From: Lucifuga dentata
Lineage: Eukaryota > Chordata > Actinopteri > Ophidiiformes > Bythitidae
Direction: 5' to 3'
Assembly: GCA_014773175.1 (NCBI GenBank)
Contig: VXCM01000496.1
Span: 310,001 to 374,000 of the forward strand
DNA length: 64,000 nt
The stretch's first letter is position 1. Every line of letters begins with the position of its first letter. The notes under the pieces were generated by a model, which was not told the origin of the DNA, made no database searches, and saw only the letters and a list, made by a program, of their open reading frames with translations. The position numbers and the translations under genes were made by a program. Below, one piece after another: positions 1-14,249 of the stretch.

Positions 1-3000
1 GATTAAGCACCTTAAATAAGATGTTAATGTATAAATGTAAGCCAATGAGTGGGCTCCGTTCAATCCAATTAGCAATGATGAACCCAGTCTCAAGGAATCT
101 CAAAAGCTATAATTTCTACTAATTTTCTAAGGTTTATTTACAATTACCCTCTGTACACAGTCACCTCAAAATAGTCTACCTTCATATAGATTTTTTTTAA
201 TTTTATTTTTCATGGGAGCATATAAATGGCGAAAAGAATGGGACCAAGTAACAAACCCTGGGGGACTCCATTAAAAATGGAAGCTGAGGATGAAGAGAAG
301 TTAGTCACTGGAAATGCAGTTATTATTGACAGCAGTTTACTGTAGAAGGTTATATGAAAACAAAGGCCTGTTTGGCATGTGTGAAAATGCTTGCCTTGTT
401 TAAATGTACATAATACATGCTGTAATGCTTACAGGGAAACTCTCCTTTATGTATACATGACTAATCTGATGTTATTACACTACAGTGTTAACAGATTCTG
501 GAAGCACAGTGGGTTCAACTCTATGAAGACAAATCAAATCAATTACCCAACAGAAAGAGTAGAAAATACATTATGCTGCTGTGAAATAGCAGACTATGTT
601 TTGTTTTAATCAGAGACAAACAACCTTCCATCAATGGCACCTTCTCTCTGACCAATGAGGTGTGAAAAAAGAGAAGTTGACAAGTTTGAACGTCCTTCAG
701 TGTCTGTCCTGTATCATTACCCATCTCTGAAAATAGAGAGAGAGGCAATCTAAAAAAAGAAATCCAGTGTCATACATTCACTCTGCATGGGTTTAAAGCC
801 CAGGTCCTACAGTAGTTTAGATTACAGTTTTCCCCTCGTGTTTGTGTAGACACTCCTACAGTACATTAGCTTCTGACCACAGTTTAATGTCCATGTTTTT
901 CCTGATGTAAATCATTACACAGCATTGAAATACTTATAAGGATAGATTTGTGGTTATTGCAGATACAAACATAGATTACTTAGATTTATGTGATTGCTCT
1001 GGCCCAAGGTTGAACCACTGATGTACAGTGAGAATTTACCATTCACCTATCCAGGAATCCAGTCAAATCTGGATAATATACTGTACATCCTGCAACCAGA
1101 GGCTGTAGCTTTATTTCAAGAAAATTCTTAAAAATTTTATTAGAAGAGTCTTTTTTTAATCAGTATAAAGTATAATGATAAATACAAAACATCAAACTAT
1201 GTTAAAAAAAAAGATGCTGTATTCTACAGGATGCTATACAACAGAGTTAAAAACATAAGTAGCCACATCAATATATCAATAGTTCCACAAAAGAGCAGCA
1301 TTGTTTACAGTGTGTGTGTGCGTGTGTGTGTGTATGTGTGTGTGTGAGTGAGTGAGCCAGTGAGTGGGCATCAAAACCAAAGTCCACTACGGGTCTAAAT
1401 GATGGAGTCCATAGATATTTGTTAAATCCCACAAAAGAAACCCAAAAAAAAAAAAAAAANAAAAAAAAAAAAAAAGAAAAAAAATGGACCCAAAACTGTC
1501 AGATTGTCATGTAAATGGTGTATTTATGAAAATCTGTGTGACCAATGGTATGCAGTTATCAGACAAATGTTTTAAATCTTTGAATCCATGTCAGCCTGCC
1601 TGTAGCACTATCAAATGTAAACCAGACAACAGGAGGCCTATAAGCCCTGCACAAATGCAGCAATGAAATACACTCATGAAAGTCATGGAGATACAACTTA
1701 ACCAGATAATACATTTCAAATTGAAATAAAATTATTTATTAAATAAATGCTAAGGAAGTTTTTAGTTGAACAAATGAATTGTTTAAGGATGGCATTATTT
1801 TATCTGTTTATTATTATTATTATCAATGGATCCCACAGGGAGGCACATTCCTTTATTGCAATTAATCAGGCAAGCAGAGTTAATTTCAAAACAACTAATC
1901 TAAAAGTACTCTGTCTCTGTGCATACTCAGAATGCCTCAGATGCAACTGGATGGATGTTTTATGTGTTTTTGATGTCTGTGAAGGCTATGGCTACACAGG
2001 CAATGCTTCCTGCTTTTCACTGGATTTGTTATTTGTCAGTAAAAAAGAGAAAACAAAATCAACACTATTTTCTATGTAAAAAAAAAAAAAAAAAAAAAGA
2101 GTTAATAGTATTTATTCCATTACACTGCTATCACAATTGATCGTGGCTGGTAATGGCTAACAAAAACCCTTGACAGTAAAGAGTTACTTCCTACTAGAAA
2201 CCTGAGATACAATTGTTAAAATCTGTTAACAGTGGGAAGGTGTGTCGTGATGTGATTACAGCAGCCTGTAGAGCAGCTGAGCCCTCAGGGTAGCTCTGCT
2301 GAAGCCGCTGCCTCTCCCATCGCATCGACATGTGACGTGCCCTCATTTTCAACACCATTAATCTCCAGGGAGGACGTAGAGAAAGACGGCTGAAACATGA
2401 TGCAGTGGACCGAGCATCTGACTCAGCACATCTTTCTATACAGCTGCTTTCTGTGTAAATGATGTGGCCCATCACTGATAGCTGTCACCTAACAAGATGT
2501 GCAGGTGAAGAAATGTGGATACAAAGTTGTGCTGAAGTTCCTCCCTACCCTCCATAGCCAGTTTCTCTGAGATTCACAATGCAACAGCATACAGGGTGAC
2601 AGAGGTTACACCTGCTTCTGTCTCTTTTCTAACAAATTCGCATACATACACACATGTAGAGACATATATATATGCAGTACTTTTTAAAAGGTTTTAACTT
2701 TATGCAGTAATTTTCTCCCGCTGAGTTTCTGGCAGCTTTCCAATGTAATCACTAAGGGGAAATCACCCCTTCAAACACTTGTGAGTGTTTGGCCCTTTCT
2801 TCATATTGCATGAAATGAGCATGCAGCTTTGTTCCCAGAAAAAAAAGCCAAGCTGTCAGCAGAGCATGTCTAATACAATCCACAGATGGGAACTCTGTAA
2901 TAACTGGTGGCATGGCCAAGAGAATAAAACAGCAATAAAATAGGACCTATAGCTGATCTGACAATGATGTTCTGAAGAGGTGATACACCTAGCGACCTAC

Positions 3001-3815
3001 TGACATGCAATATTTCATATATGGGGCAATAGCAGTACAGCCAACCTGCCGCACCAGCTGATAAACAAATAAACAGATTTTTTTTTTAAATTCTATACTG
3101 CAGTACAGTAACATACTGACCACCAAAATGTTGATATTTTTTGCATACAAGTAGTCCTTACTGCCCAGAATTGCAGCATATCATTTTCAGGCAGGGTTGG
3201 ATTTGGATCCTGAGTTTTTACTGGGAATTCAAGGTGTCTAGCCGGCAGAGGGGAGGGGGGGGGTGTTGGCCAGATGAAAAGCCAATGATGCCAGGACTGA
3301 ATAAGTGCATAACTGTCCGCTGTTTCTTTGCGCCACCCTTTCTCTTTTTAGAATCCATTTTTCATCCAGGCACCAAGAAAATTATGAAAGAAAATTATGT
3401 TATGTTTGCTTAGTTTAAGTTAACTTTAATTAATATTATATTGTACAGTGGAAAGGCCACCGGCCAGCCCATTAATGGCTGCAGCCCACCAGGAAAAGTC
3501 CTGTCTCTCCTGATGGCCAATCCAACTCTCTTTTCAGGTCATATGCAAATGAGCCATGAATATTTGTGCTGTGTGTCACATTCTTACAATAGGTTAAGAA
3601 ACAGCTGACGTACCAGCTCAAAATATGACACACCTTCCCTCTCTTATACATTCCAACTTGTATGGAAGTTTTCATGTTGGTGACAACCTTACATAATCAT
3701 TTGAAATTAGCTGTTAATCAACTAATTAATTTAATTGAGTTAAGTTAGTTTATTAAGTTTAGTTTATGTAGTTAAGGTATTTAAGTTAGTTAAGTTTAGT
3801 TTATTAAATTAATTA

Positions 3816-3861
3816 ATTTTATTTAGTGCATCACAGGGCCCTGTGATGCACTAAATAAAAT
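3816..3861 (+). repeat. Perfect 46-bp palindrome
   Basis: The two 23-base halves meet at 3838/3839 (CACAGGG then CCCTGTG) and are exact reverse complements with no loop. The left flank (about 3715-3815) is AT-rich with repeated TTAAGTTAGTTTA-like units. No family is recognised. Confidence 0.9.
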
Positions 3862-4764
3862 AACTGTCCCAGATAAGTTTGTGATGTGACAGGTTTGGGG
3901 ATTTTTTTTTCGCAGTTTAGACCATATTGTCAGTGTCAGGTACATAAAACAGTATAAATTGGTAAAGGTGATAAAATAGTAAATTTCTTAACTAAATTAT
4001 ATCTTAATACAAGGCTGAGGATGCTTTTTTTGTATTAATATTAATTAGTTATTAGTTAATTATTAATTAATTAATATTAATTAGTATTAATTCACAATAT
4101 GACACTAAATGTTTAGAGAGTTGGACTGAGTTGTTGTCATGCATCTTGTATTGTGGAAGCATGTTGATAATGAATTTCTCTCTACTTGTGTCAGGTAAAG
4201 GTATGAATCATAAAAGCCATAACAAAGGTTAACCCATAATAACTACTATGTGCAGGATATGTTGTTTCTCTGCCCTTCTTCTTTTACAGCTACATAACTT
4301 AAGAAATATCGTTGGCAAACTCTGATTTCTGTTGACTGTAACAATCAAATCTTCCACTCAACCTGCCAAACAGGCATTTCTAAAGTCAGATGGAATTGCA
4401 TCAGGAGCACACCTTAACCATGAGCTTCCTCCTGGTGAGTTTAAAATACCACAAGCCGCATATGTCGCTGACACTGGATTGAGGGGGCGTAACCATACTG
4501 GAAAGAAGAGAGGACTCAAGGCATGTCACCTACATTCATAACAAGAAGGATAACATTCTCCTCCACCTCCAGCACAAATCAAACTGGCTGCAGGAGGCTG
4601 CTTTATCTCTCAGGCTCTGGATCCTGAGGACATGTAAAACCAAGTTTAACAACATGTTTCAGCAAAACAAGGCTAAATTTCACTCCGCAACAGACAGACA
4701 TATTACAGCTTGGTGCTATGCTGACACGCTGGGCTTCCCTTAAAGAACATCAGATGTGACCTTA

Positions 4765-4995
4765 TAAAATGTGACAAGTTGATCTTACTTAAAAAAAAAA
4801 ATCTAGGAAACTGATTGCCTTGAAAAAGGTAAGTAAATATAACTATTAGTTAGATTTTTAGATTTTTAAGTTAAAGTAGACATAAAGTAAACATAACTTA
4901 AGACTAATAGTCATATTTACTTACTTTATTCAAGGCAATCAGTTTCCTAGATTTTTTTTTTAAGTAAGATCAACTTGTCACATTTTACAGTGTAC
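4765..4995 (+). mobile_element. Foldback MITE with ~85-bp inverted arms
   Basis: The arm at about 4765-4850 is almost the reverse complement of about 4905-4990. Shared features include AAAATGTGACAAGTTGATC, the A/T run and CTAGGAAACTGATTGCCTTGA. The right end finishes ACAGTGTAC, a terminus seen in common fish MITEs; the left end has decayed. The 67 bases after it (4997-5063) repeat the right end across an N and are probably an assembly overlap. Confidence 0.75.
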
Positions 4996-5063
4996 NTTCA
5001 AGGCAATCAGTTTCCTAGATTTTTTTTTTAAGTAAGATCAACTTGTCACATTTTACAGTGTAC
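4929..5063. other. Assembly overlap: 67-base repeat across N at 4996
   Basis: 4929-4995 and 4997-5063 are identical, separated by one N. This pattern recurs four more times with similar length, so it most likely marks two contig ends joined without merging. True sequence probably has one copy. Confidence 0.85.
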
Positions 5064-5764
5064 TGTGCAAGAACATCTAGATGTCCAATAAAATATTTAA
5101 GTCTGGACAGGGCTTCATGACAGTGGTTAGCATCATGGTTTAAGAATTACCCACATACCCATAGAGTCCCTTGTGCAAGTCCTCAAATCAGCCTGCTAGT
5201 GAGAAAGTGGGATTGTGGAAAAAGATGGCTTTGTCAGACTTTTGGCATCAGCAACCAAGACCTCAAAAAACACCTACCAGATGTTTGCCCTCCAGAGCGA
5301 GGGGTACATCAGGACCAATCTAAGATGACTGAAATGCTGTGGTGCCCTTAAGGAGTCTCCACAAACTTCAGCATTGCCTGGTCACCAATGCTTGCATGCA
5401 TCTTCAAAGCTGAAATGTGTATGTCCATGCACAGCACATATTTAATAAAGTAGGGCTGTAGGTCAACTCAAGCAAATATTCCTAGTGTGATGGAAAAAAG
5501 CTGACACGATTTCATGATTTTCAGACAGACAAATGCACTGGCCTTGAGTAAGCAGACCTACAGTATCTGTTTAGCATATTGTGTGACCTTCGTATAGCGT
5601 ACATTTATCTGGTCTTTTACAGAACAGATTTCATGCTTCTTAATAGTACAAATAGAAGCCATCAGACCACAAAATCAAAAATTACCATCAATATTATATC
5701 CTTTCCAGCTGCTTCAAGCGTGGATTACAAGGTCATTTACATTAGTTGGATTTATTCTACAACT

Positions 5765-5895
5765 TAAGTAACTAGCAGGGCACTCATCAGAGCGCATAAC
5801 CCTGCCAAGGCTGTGCAAGCCTATAGACANTAAGTAACTAGCAGGGCACTCATCAGAGCGCATAACCCTGCCAAGGCTGTGCAAGCCTATAGACA
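5765..5895. other. Assembly overlap: 65-base repeat across N at 5830
   Basis: 5765-5829 and 5831-5895 are identical around a single N. The minus-strand frame at 5714-5896 with a repeated peptide is a product of this artefact. Confidence 0.85.
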
Positions 5896-6036
5896 AAATC
5901 TGCCATGTAATGTTTTAAAAATTGATCCCATATTTCAGAAGTGAAACTTATCTGCTGCATAGAATGGAATAGAGACTGCATGTGGCTTTAAACCACAACT
6001 TTTGTGCTATAAGGCAACAGGTCTAGCCTGTAGCAA

Positions 6037-6044
6037 TAATAATG

Positions 6045-6108
<64 letters not shown>
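6037..6108 (+). repeat. (AAT)n microsatellite
   Basis: Uninterrupted AAT/TAA units over about 70 bases after one GAT variant. A shorter (ATT)n array is at 6401-6434. Confidence 0.9.
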
Positions 6109-6112
<4 letters not shown>

Positions 6113-6399
6113 CACTTAATTACATTATTTGTAAGACAGTGAAGAAAAGAGAAAACATAAACTCCTTGGCAGTGGTACCTAACAGCAATTACTTTTTTAG
6201 AGAGAGGGAAATAAAAAAATAGGCAGATGTGATGTCATTTAAATTTAATTAACTGGACATTAAGTAGATCATCTATTATCAAAACAATTAATTAATAAAA
6301 CCTTTAAAATGCAAAATTGAGTGATTAAGGTCTCAAAACTCACAGTGTATGCCACTTCTGCATTGTTTTAATTGACTCTAATTTTAGACAGCAAATTAA

Positions 6400-6434
<35 letters not shown>

Positions 6435-7540
6435 GTCCACTAAGTTGACTCCACAATATGAAGGAATAAACCACATAAACGTGAATCATGACCTACATGG
6501 CATTTTCTTCCATAATTACTGTATAACACAAGAAAGCACGAGTGTGTTTGGGCACTAATGTGTTTAGACAAACTGACAAAAAAATTATCCAGGGTCTGGA
6601 TGTATACAAACTACAATGGTGAAAGTCCACATTATAGTAAATTGGCATGTCAGCATGTTTCTTTTTCTGTGAGATCCAACAGCTTAGCTAATGGTATATA
6701 AAAGAGAAAAGAGAACCCTCCTTCTTAAATGTCAAAACCCAAAATAATAGCCAGACTGTCTCTCTTTCAGAAAAGACTGAAAAATGTGAGCACGGCCAAG
6801 ACAGTGAAGGCAGCAGAAACAAAAGCAGCCAGTAAATAGGGGAATGTTTACTTGTGCCAGGTACAGTGCAGTAAAACCTTCACAGAGGGAGGCCAGATCC
6901 GACTATTTCCCAGAGCTGTGGACATTACTGAGTAGGTAGACATCATCAGTGTCCTTACAACAATCTGTGTTCAAGCTGCTTGTTTTCCTCATGTATAATC
7001 ACATACAAAGACATTAATCCTTAAACAGTGAAACCACCAAAAATACCACTGGTATCTTACTCTGAAACCTTACCCTGAAATCCTCTTTCTATGCCACATC
7101 TACTGTACTTCACAATATCCCTTCAATTATGACTTTCCATCTTCCTTATACTGAAAACAGAAATCATATTACATTTCCTGCTCAACAAGTTTATCTCTTT
7201 GCAGTGTCAGGCAAGCAAACAATCTCTCCCACTCCCACACTATACACTTTTCTTTTAGCTGTCATATGATCCTGGGAAGTCTCCTTTTACTTGCTGGGTC
7301 AGTGTGTCATCGCTCGCCGAGGCACAGCATACATGATTTGCATGCCTCAGGGAGCCTGATCCTGAATAACAGGGTTTCTGTTGGAGATTCGGCTAAAGAG
7401 TTGATAAAGGACACAAATCAGAGGCACTTTTCCCACACAACATAACAAGAGGAGGCTCTTGGTTTGTGTGTTTTCTAGGTCATGTCTGCAGCAGCCATGA
7501 TAGCATTTTAAAAACATTCAGTACAGATTTTCATGAATAC

Positions 7541-7733
7541 AACATTTACACTTATTCATTTAGCAGACACTTTTATCCAAAGCAATACACATGATATACT
7601 AACCTAACCCACATACTTGGACTGGAACCATGCAGACATGGGGAAAACATGCAAATTCCACAAAATAAGGCTCAAGCTGGATTTGAACCCAGGACATTCT
7701 TGCTGTGAAGTGACAGTGCTAAACATTGAGCCA
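7541..7733 (+). mobile_element. SINE-like interspersed repeat
   Basis: CATTTAGCAGACACTTTTAT at about 7558 and, further on, ATGGGGAAAACATGCAAATT and TTTGAACCCAGGACATTCTT followed by TGCTGTGAAGTGACAGTGCT are hallmarks of a repeat very common in fish genomes. The TTTGAACCC stretch resembles a tRNA-type B box. The copy is diverged and both ends are approximate. The family name is not assigned. Confidence 0.6.
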
Positions 7734-9362
7734 TAGTAAGCATATGAAAAAGGAATGTAAAGTATCTGAGAAGAGGATATACAGTACACATATTCAGAAA
7801 ACCAGGTGCTTGGAAATATTGATACCATCCAATATATATAAGTGCAGTATTTATATATATAAATGTAGTATTTGTGTGACATTTAAAACTACACATGGTG
7901 TGGAATCTAGATAGGTCATTTCAAAGATTAGCTAGTTTAAAATAAAGTTGAATGAATTAGGATCATTGGGACACCCCCCCACANAAAAAAAAAAACCTCC
8001 CCAACAACTCCTGAAACTCTGAGGAAAGAACATTCCTCACAGTTTGTTTTCTGGATATTGGAGTTATAAATTATTGGTTATGAACAAAGTTATCAGTTTT
8101 TCAAATCACAGTTGGCCATAGGACTTTTTAGAGTTGATGGCGAATCATGTGTTTCCTTGAACTAAATGCGTTTGTGTGTGCTTGTGCTTGTGTGAAGGTG
8201 AGAGAATGAATGTGTTGTGCAAAAGCACCCACAGTTACCCCAGCACCCCCACCCTTTCACTTTATTTGAGCCAACTAGGCATGACCTACTTTGTGAACCT
8301 CTCAAGCTGAACAATTATCATCTTTTGAAAGTTTTTCATCTATGGCCTCCATTTCTGCAGTTCATTCCAAGGAGGAACCAACACGACAAATGGTGGGCTT
8401 AAACATGAGCAGTTTGGCAATGAATACTTGGACAAACACTAATTAAACATGAATGATAAAGACATGTCTTGTTTGCTCAGTCAACCACATCACAATACAA
8501 GTGAAAGACAGTAATACACAGAGTACAAGATCAGATGGATTTTTCTGTCACCTCCCCAAAAATGAAATATTGAGCTCAATGTTTTTTATTGCTCTAAATG
8601 AATTAGACATTTGCTTGCATTTGCTCAACAAGCTATTTATATTTATGTACGACAACAGCGATAGACTCCTATTGCAAGTTAATTTTTATCATTTTTGGTT
8701 TTAAATGCACATTTTTCCCTTTAGTCAATCTACTTCTGATCACAGCCCATTATTCTGTCATTTCAGTATGACGGTTCATTTCTTTCATCTTCTTCTCCAT
8801 ACAAACATATCTACAAAGTTCATCACTCAGGCGATCTTTGAGACAACTTGCATGCTAAATAAACAAAGTACTTGGCACACAAAAGAGTGCCATTCACCTA
8901 CAGTATTTCACACAGCATCACACTATAAAAATCAGGGCATTCATCAACACACAGAAGCCTCCACTATGCTTTGTTGCAGTTCTGATATTTAGTTTCCTCC
9001 TCCTTTATGCAGTTTGTTAATGACCTCAACAACAGAAGGGAATGTCAGCGGTAGGTAATAGAGAGTAGATCTCGACCTACAGGAATGGCTTAGCGGAAAT
9101 CTGGCCCTCTGTCACCAGACTGTGTTTCAGAAAAGGGGTTCAAATGAGGACAAGCCTGGCTTTCAAATCCCAGCAGCACAAGCCAGCAGTAACCACACTT
9201 TTATTGGGGTGTCAAGTCCGGCCTAGAATGTGTGTTGGTGTTGTTGAGGTTGTTATGTGATTGTGTGCATGCATCCATGTGCGTGGGAGAGGTACAGACT
9301 TTTAAGATGCTTTATTTTCTATACAACAATAGCATCCATACCTCGTGCCATTTACTCCTACG

Positions 9363-9400
9363 CTACTGTAGCATAAGCTACTGTAGCATAAGCTACTGTA
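9363..9400 (+). repeat. 15-base tandem repeat (2.5 copies)
   Basis: CTACTGTAGCATAAG occurs twice followed by CTACTGTA, then a poly-A tract with an N at 9418. Confidence 0.9.
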
Positions 9401-12400
9401 AAAAAAAAAAAAAAAAANAAAGATGGAAAAAAAAAAAACAACATCTGCTATCATGTCTACACACATTAAAATAATGCTGGGTGGTATTTGCCATCATAAT
9501 TGCCAAAAGTTGTAACTACCATAGCTGTTCTCTAAAGTCAGAGTTACCGGAAACAAACTCCATATGTACTGTAGCTGATAGCAAGAGTGTCTTTTGACAG
9601 AATAGGGTGAGCAGAGCCAAATCTGTTCCAAAAGACAAAATGCTGTTGTAGTGAGACAATTTTTCATAACATTGTCACAATTTTCCCATATTTTCTCAGT
9701 ATGTATTACTGTCCCCTTAAAATCACAGCACCTTCTTATCTAATTTTCAATGCCATAAATCTTTTTACCAATAAGTTCCAAAAATATCTTAAAAGGTTGT
9801 ACAAAAAAAAAATGGCTAAAAGGATATACATAGGCATAAATATAAATCCCAACCAATAAAACCAAATCAAATTGTTAAGCTTCATACAGTATATTCAGAA
9901 TTTATCCTGACTGATTTTGTCTTCAACAAATTTAAGTGAATTGATGGGTGAATTCTCACATTAGCACTTTTATTATCCTGAACCCATGTTGATTGTCTCA
10001 GAAGTGCTGAGTGTTCCATACTTAGACTAAAATATCTTAGCAAGGAGTCCCACGTTCTCAGACAGACTCTGGAGTAGACAGTGACAAGGTGTGGCTGTTC
10101 ACAGAATACAAACAGATTCAGAAGTGAAGCTGATTTTCTTTTTTGTTTGTTTGGTTTTCAAGAAAAGCTTGGCATGCCCTTTACCACATTGTATAACTAA
10201 ATAATTGTGGCTTAAGGTCTTGCTTTGATTCATTGAGGGTAAGCCAACAATTTTGACCAAATGTTTTATTATACGTATACATATAGTACATAAACAGAGA
10301 TGACAATTAAAGAGGTTTGAGTTTCATCAATGACCCTGACCAAACTGAGGAAGTCTATTTGTGCTTTGTTACAGATTTTTTGGTCCACGCATATTGAGCC
10401 GAAATTAAATCAACTAAGTGCCTCATAATATGAGGTTATGAAACATTATTAATCAATGAAGTAAAGTGAATATATGAAATAATGATCAAAAACAAATAAG
10501 TTCCCTGCACATGTAAGCTGCAGCACTTTACTAACTCCCTGCTATTTCCTGTTATTCACAGAACATTAACCATGCTTCATTCAGCCATTTTAACCCTTGT
10601 GTAAAAGATTCCCAAGATACTTCATAAATAGTTTTATTGGTAGGAGGCATTAACCTTATTTTAAAGGTGAAATACAATCAGAATTCTAAGACTTCCACCA
10701 TTAGGACTAACTATCACTATTCCAACTACTACAGTTTGTGAAAACAGCTTCTGCACTCGGCTTTACAGATCTTCCATCCACCCACACCAACTAATGGGCT
10801 GCCCAGTACACTGAAAAGAATCTATCCTTGGGGTTCTAAATGTGTGTTTCAACATCTTGTTCATTCAAGTGTTATTTTTGTCATATTAATACTGTAGATG
10901 TATTCTTCATATTTCTCCATGCTGCTTTAAATGCAGATGGCTATTCACAAAGTAGGTGAAAATATGATAAGAATTGTTATTATTAGTAAGTTAAAGAAAG
11001 GGGAAAGTCCTTATGCATGACACTGACTGCTACCAGTTTTTACTCTGTGGTGTCTGACAGTTGTTCCTCTGTACATGGTCACTCAGTATCCATGTAGTTC
11101 CCTCAAAACACCAGACTGTATTCTACTATTCTATTATTAAACATAATTACAGGTTGAAAATTTATAACTACTTCATAGTGAATTAAATGAAAGCTGACAG
11201 TCTTTATTTGTGAGCTCAGTGTTGAAAACATGGCTAAATGCTGCTATGGAGCACAAATTTTCATCAAGGCCACTGAAAGGCAAATCTGAACAGCAAAAAC
11301 GGCCCGTACACAGCCAGTGATTTAATCATGTGCTTGCCCAAAAGCACTATGACAACAGCTCAGCAGACACTTCCAGGATTCTTCATACACTTAAAATATC
11401 TGCAATAAATTGAAAAAGTTGATGCCTTGATAATGTTTATATACACGTCATAATACATTATTTTTTTCCTGCCTTGATATCTTACAAAGTCTAGGAACTA
11501 AAAAAATTTTTTGTCTAATTTCGATTAATCATCTCTTGTAACTAGTTCATAAATTCACTGCAGGACTGGCACAAGTGAACATTGCAAATAGTAATCAAAA
11601 TCTTAATACCTTACAAGTGTTTGCATACTATACAGAAAATTCATGCAGTATTATTTGATTGTAAAGAACTGCCAACTGCAATCCACTGTTAGAATTACCT
11701 ACTACAGTGTCCTTTATCAGTCAGCCAATGTCTTCTGAAAAAGTCTGTAATTTCCCTTGATTAAATTAAAATTAGCACATAAAATGGCTTTGTTCTGTAT
11801 TTGAATACTATGGTATGTTAAATACATGAAGCACACAGGAGAATACACATACTTGATACGACTGCATGCAACATACAGATTTTAGGACATTATGTCTGGC
11901 ACATTATCATGTCTGCTGTGTAGACAGATGAGACGCATCATCCCAAACACCATTCCGCAACACCTTCACCTACACCAACATCTTTTTCACAACCCAAACA
12001 AGCAGCTGTCCGCTTTATAGTCAGGAACCCACAATGCACCGGGAGCCCCAGCACATGCCTGGTGTTGGGATTTAATTGGATATTAGTATCCAGCAGAGTC
12101 TGAATTAATCAAATCATTTCCATCCATTAATTTAGTGGAGGAACATACAATTAAAGCCTTATTATGGTGCTCTCAGGAGTATGCCTTTTCATCCCTCCGT
12201 AGAACATTGAGAGTTGGCCAGAGTCCAGTGCAAAGCATTCTCTCCACTTAAATCTGGTGCTTCCTCACGATGGGCATTCTGTCGATCTAGACACAAGGAA
12301 AATGTCAACCTACTGCAAGTGCTGCTTCCCCAGTGAAAAAAGAAATGCTCTGAAATATAAAATGAGAGGATATCTGTGTGGCAAAAGCATACATTGCTAA

Positions 12401-13298
12401 GCTTGGACACTTGGAGTCTTTACCTTTCATCAAACCAAGAAATTACTACTTTTACAGACCTTGTATTTGGTAAAACATTACAGTGAAAACCAGCATAGTG
12501 TTCTAAATAAGATGAAGCGATTCAGGCAACATAAACTACACTAATATAGGTTATTTTAAGATAATTTTCATATTGATGTATTTCATAAAGTATATTTAAC
12601 AAACTAGAATTTATTTTATAGGATGTATAGGATGTAGGATGTAGGTTTTAAACATTTTGTAAGGTAATAAATACAGGAATTATAAACATTTTTTTATTTC
12701 ATTTTTTTGTATTGAAATTTTTATTCAACACCCCACTAACTTACTTATTGTGTGTTTAAAAAAAAAAAAAAAAAAANAAAAAAAAAAAAAAAAAAGCATG
12801 ATTTTGATCATCTGGTTTAAGTGAATTTCACAAAAAAAATCTGCCACAATTCTCATTGGGACTTCTCATTTAATATTCTCCTCCCTTATGAAACTGAGTT
12901 GAAATATTTTACACACAGTAACCCAGACTTCTCAGATGAGCAACCATTTCTAATTAATACCATTTACAGAGGAAACCAAACTGGAAAAAAAGAGCTCAAG
13001 GATTTTACACTTTGTCATCTGAGGCTTTAAACTGTTAGAGTTATGTTTTTTTAAGCGTTATGTAACTTTTTGCCAGTGAAATACAGCGCCCAGACCTTAG
13101 CCGGTCTAACTCTCCACACTTCCTGTAGTGAACTTTTGGATTTCAGGCACAATACTGTAAGCTGATGTGTATTTCTAAGTTTAGCTGTCAATCAATACAA
13201 TAGTATTAGTGTAAAAGGATACTGTAAGTAGCCAATAACCTCTGAAAAAATGTTAAGATTCTTGGATTTTACAAAAAAAAGCTGCAAACGTTCATGCG

Positions 13299-13334
<36 letters not shown>

Positions 13335-14080
13335 CATGCATGTATGGCATATATGCACGTGTTTGTATCTCTCTTCCCAGTTTGCCTGGCTGGCTGCCAT
13401 GTGGCCCACCTCTTCCTGTCATCCTGTCTGACATCAGGGCTAAGCTGGATCTCATTAGGACCAAGGTGGCAATGATCCCGTCAACATCACTTTGGCTCCT
13501 GCCATATGGGTCGCCTCCAAGGTAACGGGCTGGATCATTCCTCTCTATGCAGTGAGCCTCGTTATAGCTCACACATACCCACAAACAACGTGTACACTAT
13601 GTCTATCCCATAACCTTATATGTATGGAACACATGTTAAAATGAGCATAATAAAGGCTGTACTTATGATAAGCTGATCAGATAAGACGCAATACAAATAA
13701 ATACATACACATACACACATATAAATTATTGTATCAACCAGATATATGACCTCAAATTATAATGGTCATGATAAAAGCAAAAAAAAAAAAAAATCACCCA
13801 ATGGAGATTATCATATGTTTCTGAACAATGAATACAGGCAACTACAGGTCAAGCCCAAATGAATCCTTATCAGCATAATTCATTGTGACTGTGATCAAAT
13901 TAGGCCACAAATCTTACAAGATGATAGTAAACAGTCTTTTATACTGTAACTACCTTGTTCAATAATACAGTTATGCCATTAACATAGATGCATAAACTCC
14001 ACCTGTATAGCATCATTCTCTATTAATAGTAAGGTCACAGTAACCAACAAATTCAGCAGTTAAATTGCATTTATCAGTTC

Positions 14081-14249
14081 AGCATGCATTGATGACTAGC
14101 CTTATCTGAGAGGTTTTCAGTGGATTATACAGAAATTAGATGCTATATTAACTTCACTCGTACTAGGAAAGAGTCAAGTTAATATAGCAACTAATTTCTC
14201 TATAATCCACTGAAAACCTCTCACATAAGGCTAGTCATCAATGCATGCT
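14081..14249 (+). repeat. Long hairpin: 74-bp inverted arms, 21-base loop
   Basis: Bases 14081-14154 and 14176-14249 are reverse complements with about three mismatches in 74. The loop is 14155-14175. In addition, ACTAGGAAAG at 14162-14171 in and beside the loop is the exact complement of CTTTCCTAGT at 14248-14257 just outside the right arm. No target duplication or transposon terminus is recognised. It lies in the nr3c2 intron. Confidence 0.85.

Noticed and set aside
5714..5896. Minus-strand frame with a duplicated 22-residue peptide
   Set aside because: The repeat comes from the 65-base assembly duplication around the N at 5830.
9130..9190. Possible tRNA gene (GGCTTTCAAATCCCAGCAG, B-box-like)
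   Set aside because: No cloverleaf with a matching A box and acceptor stem could be built. The same was true for GTTTAATCCCTGCAG near 34908 and the TRGC-like stretch near 30080.
13192..13584. 130-residue minus-strand frame
   Set aside because: It crosses a CA/TG microsatellite, giving a Thr-His run, and shows no domain on either side.
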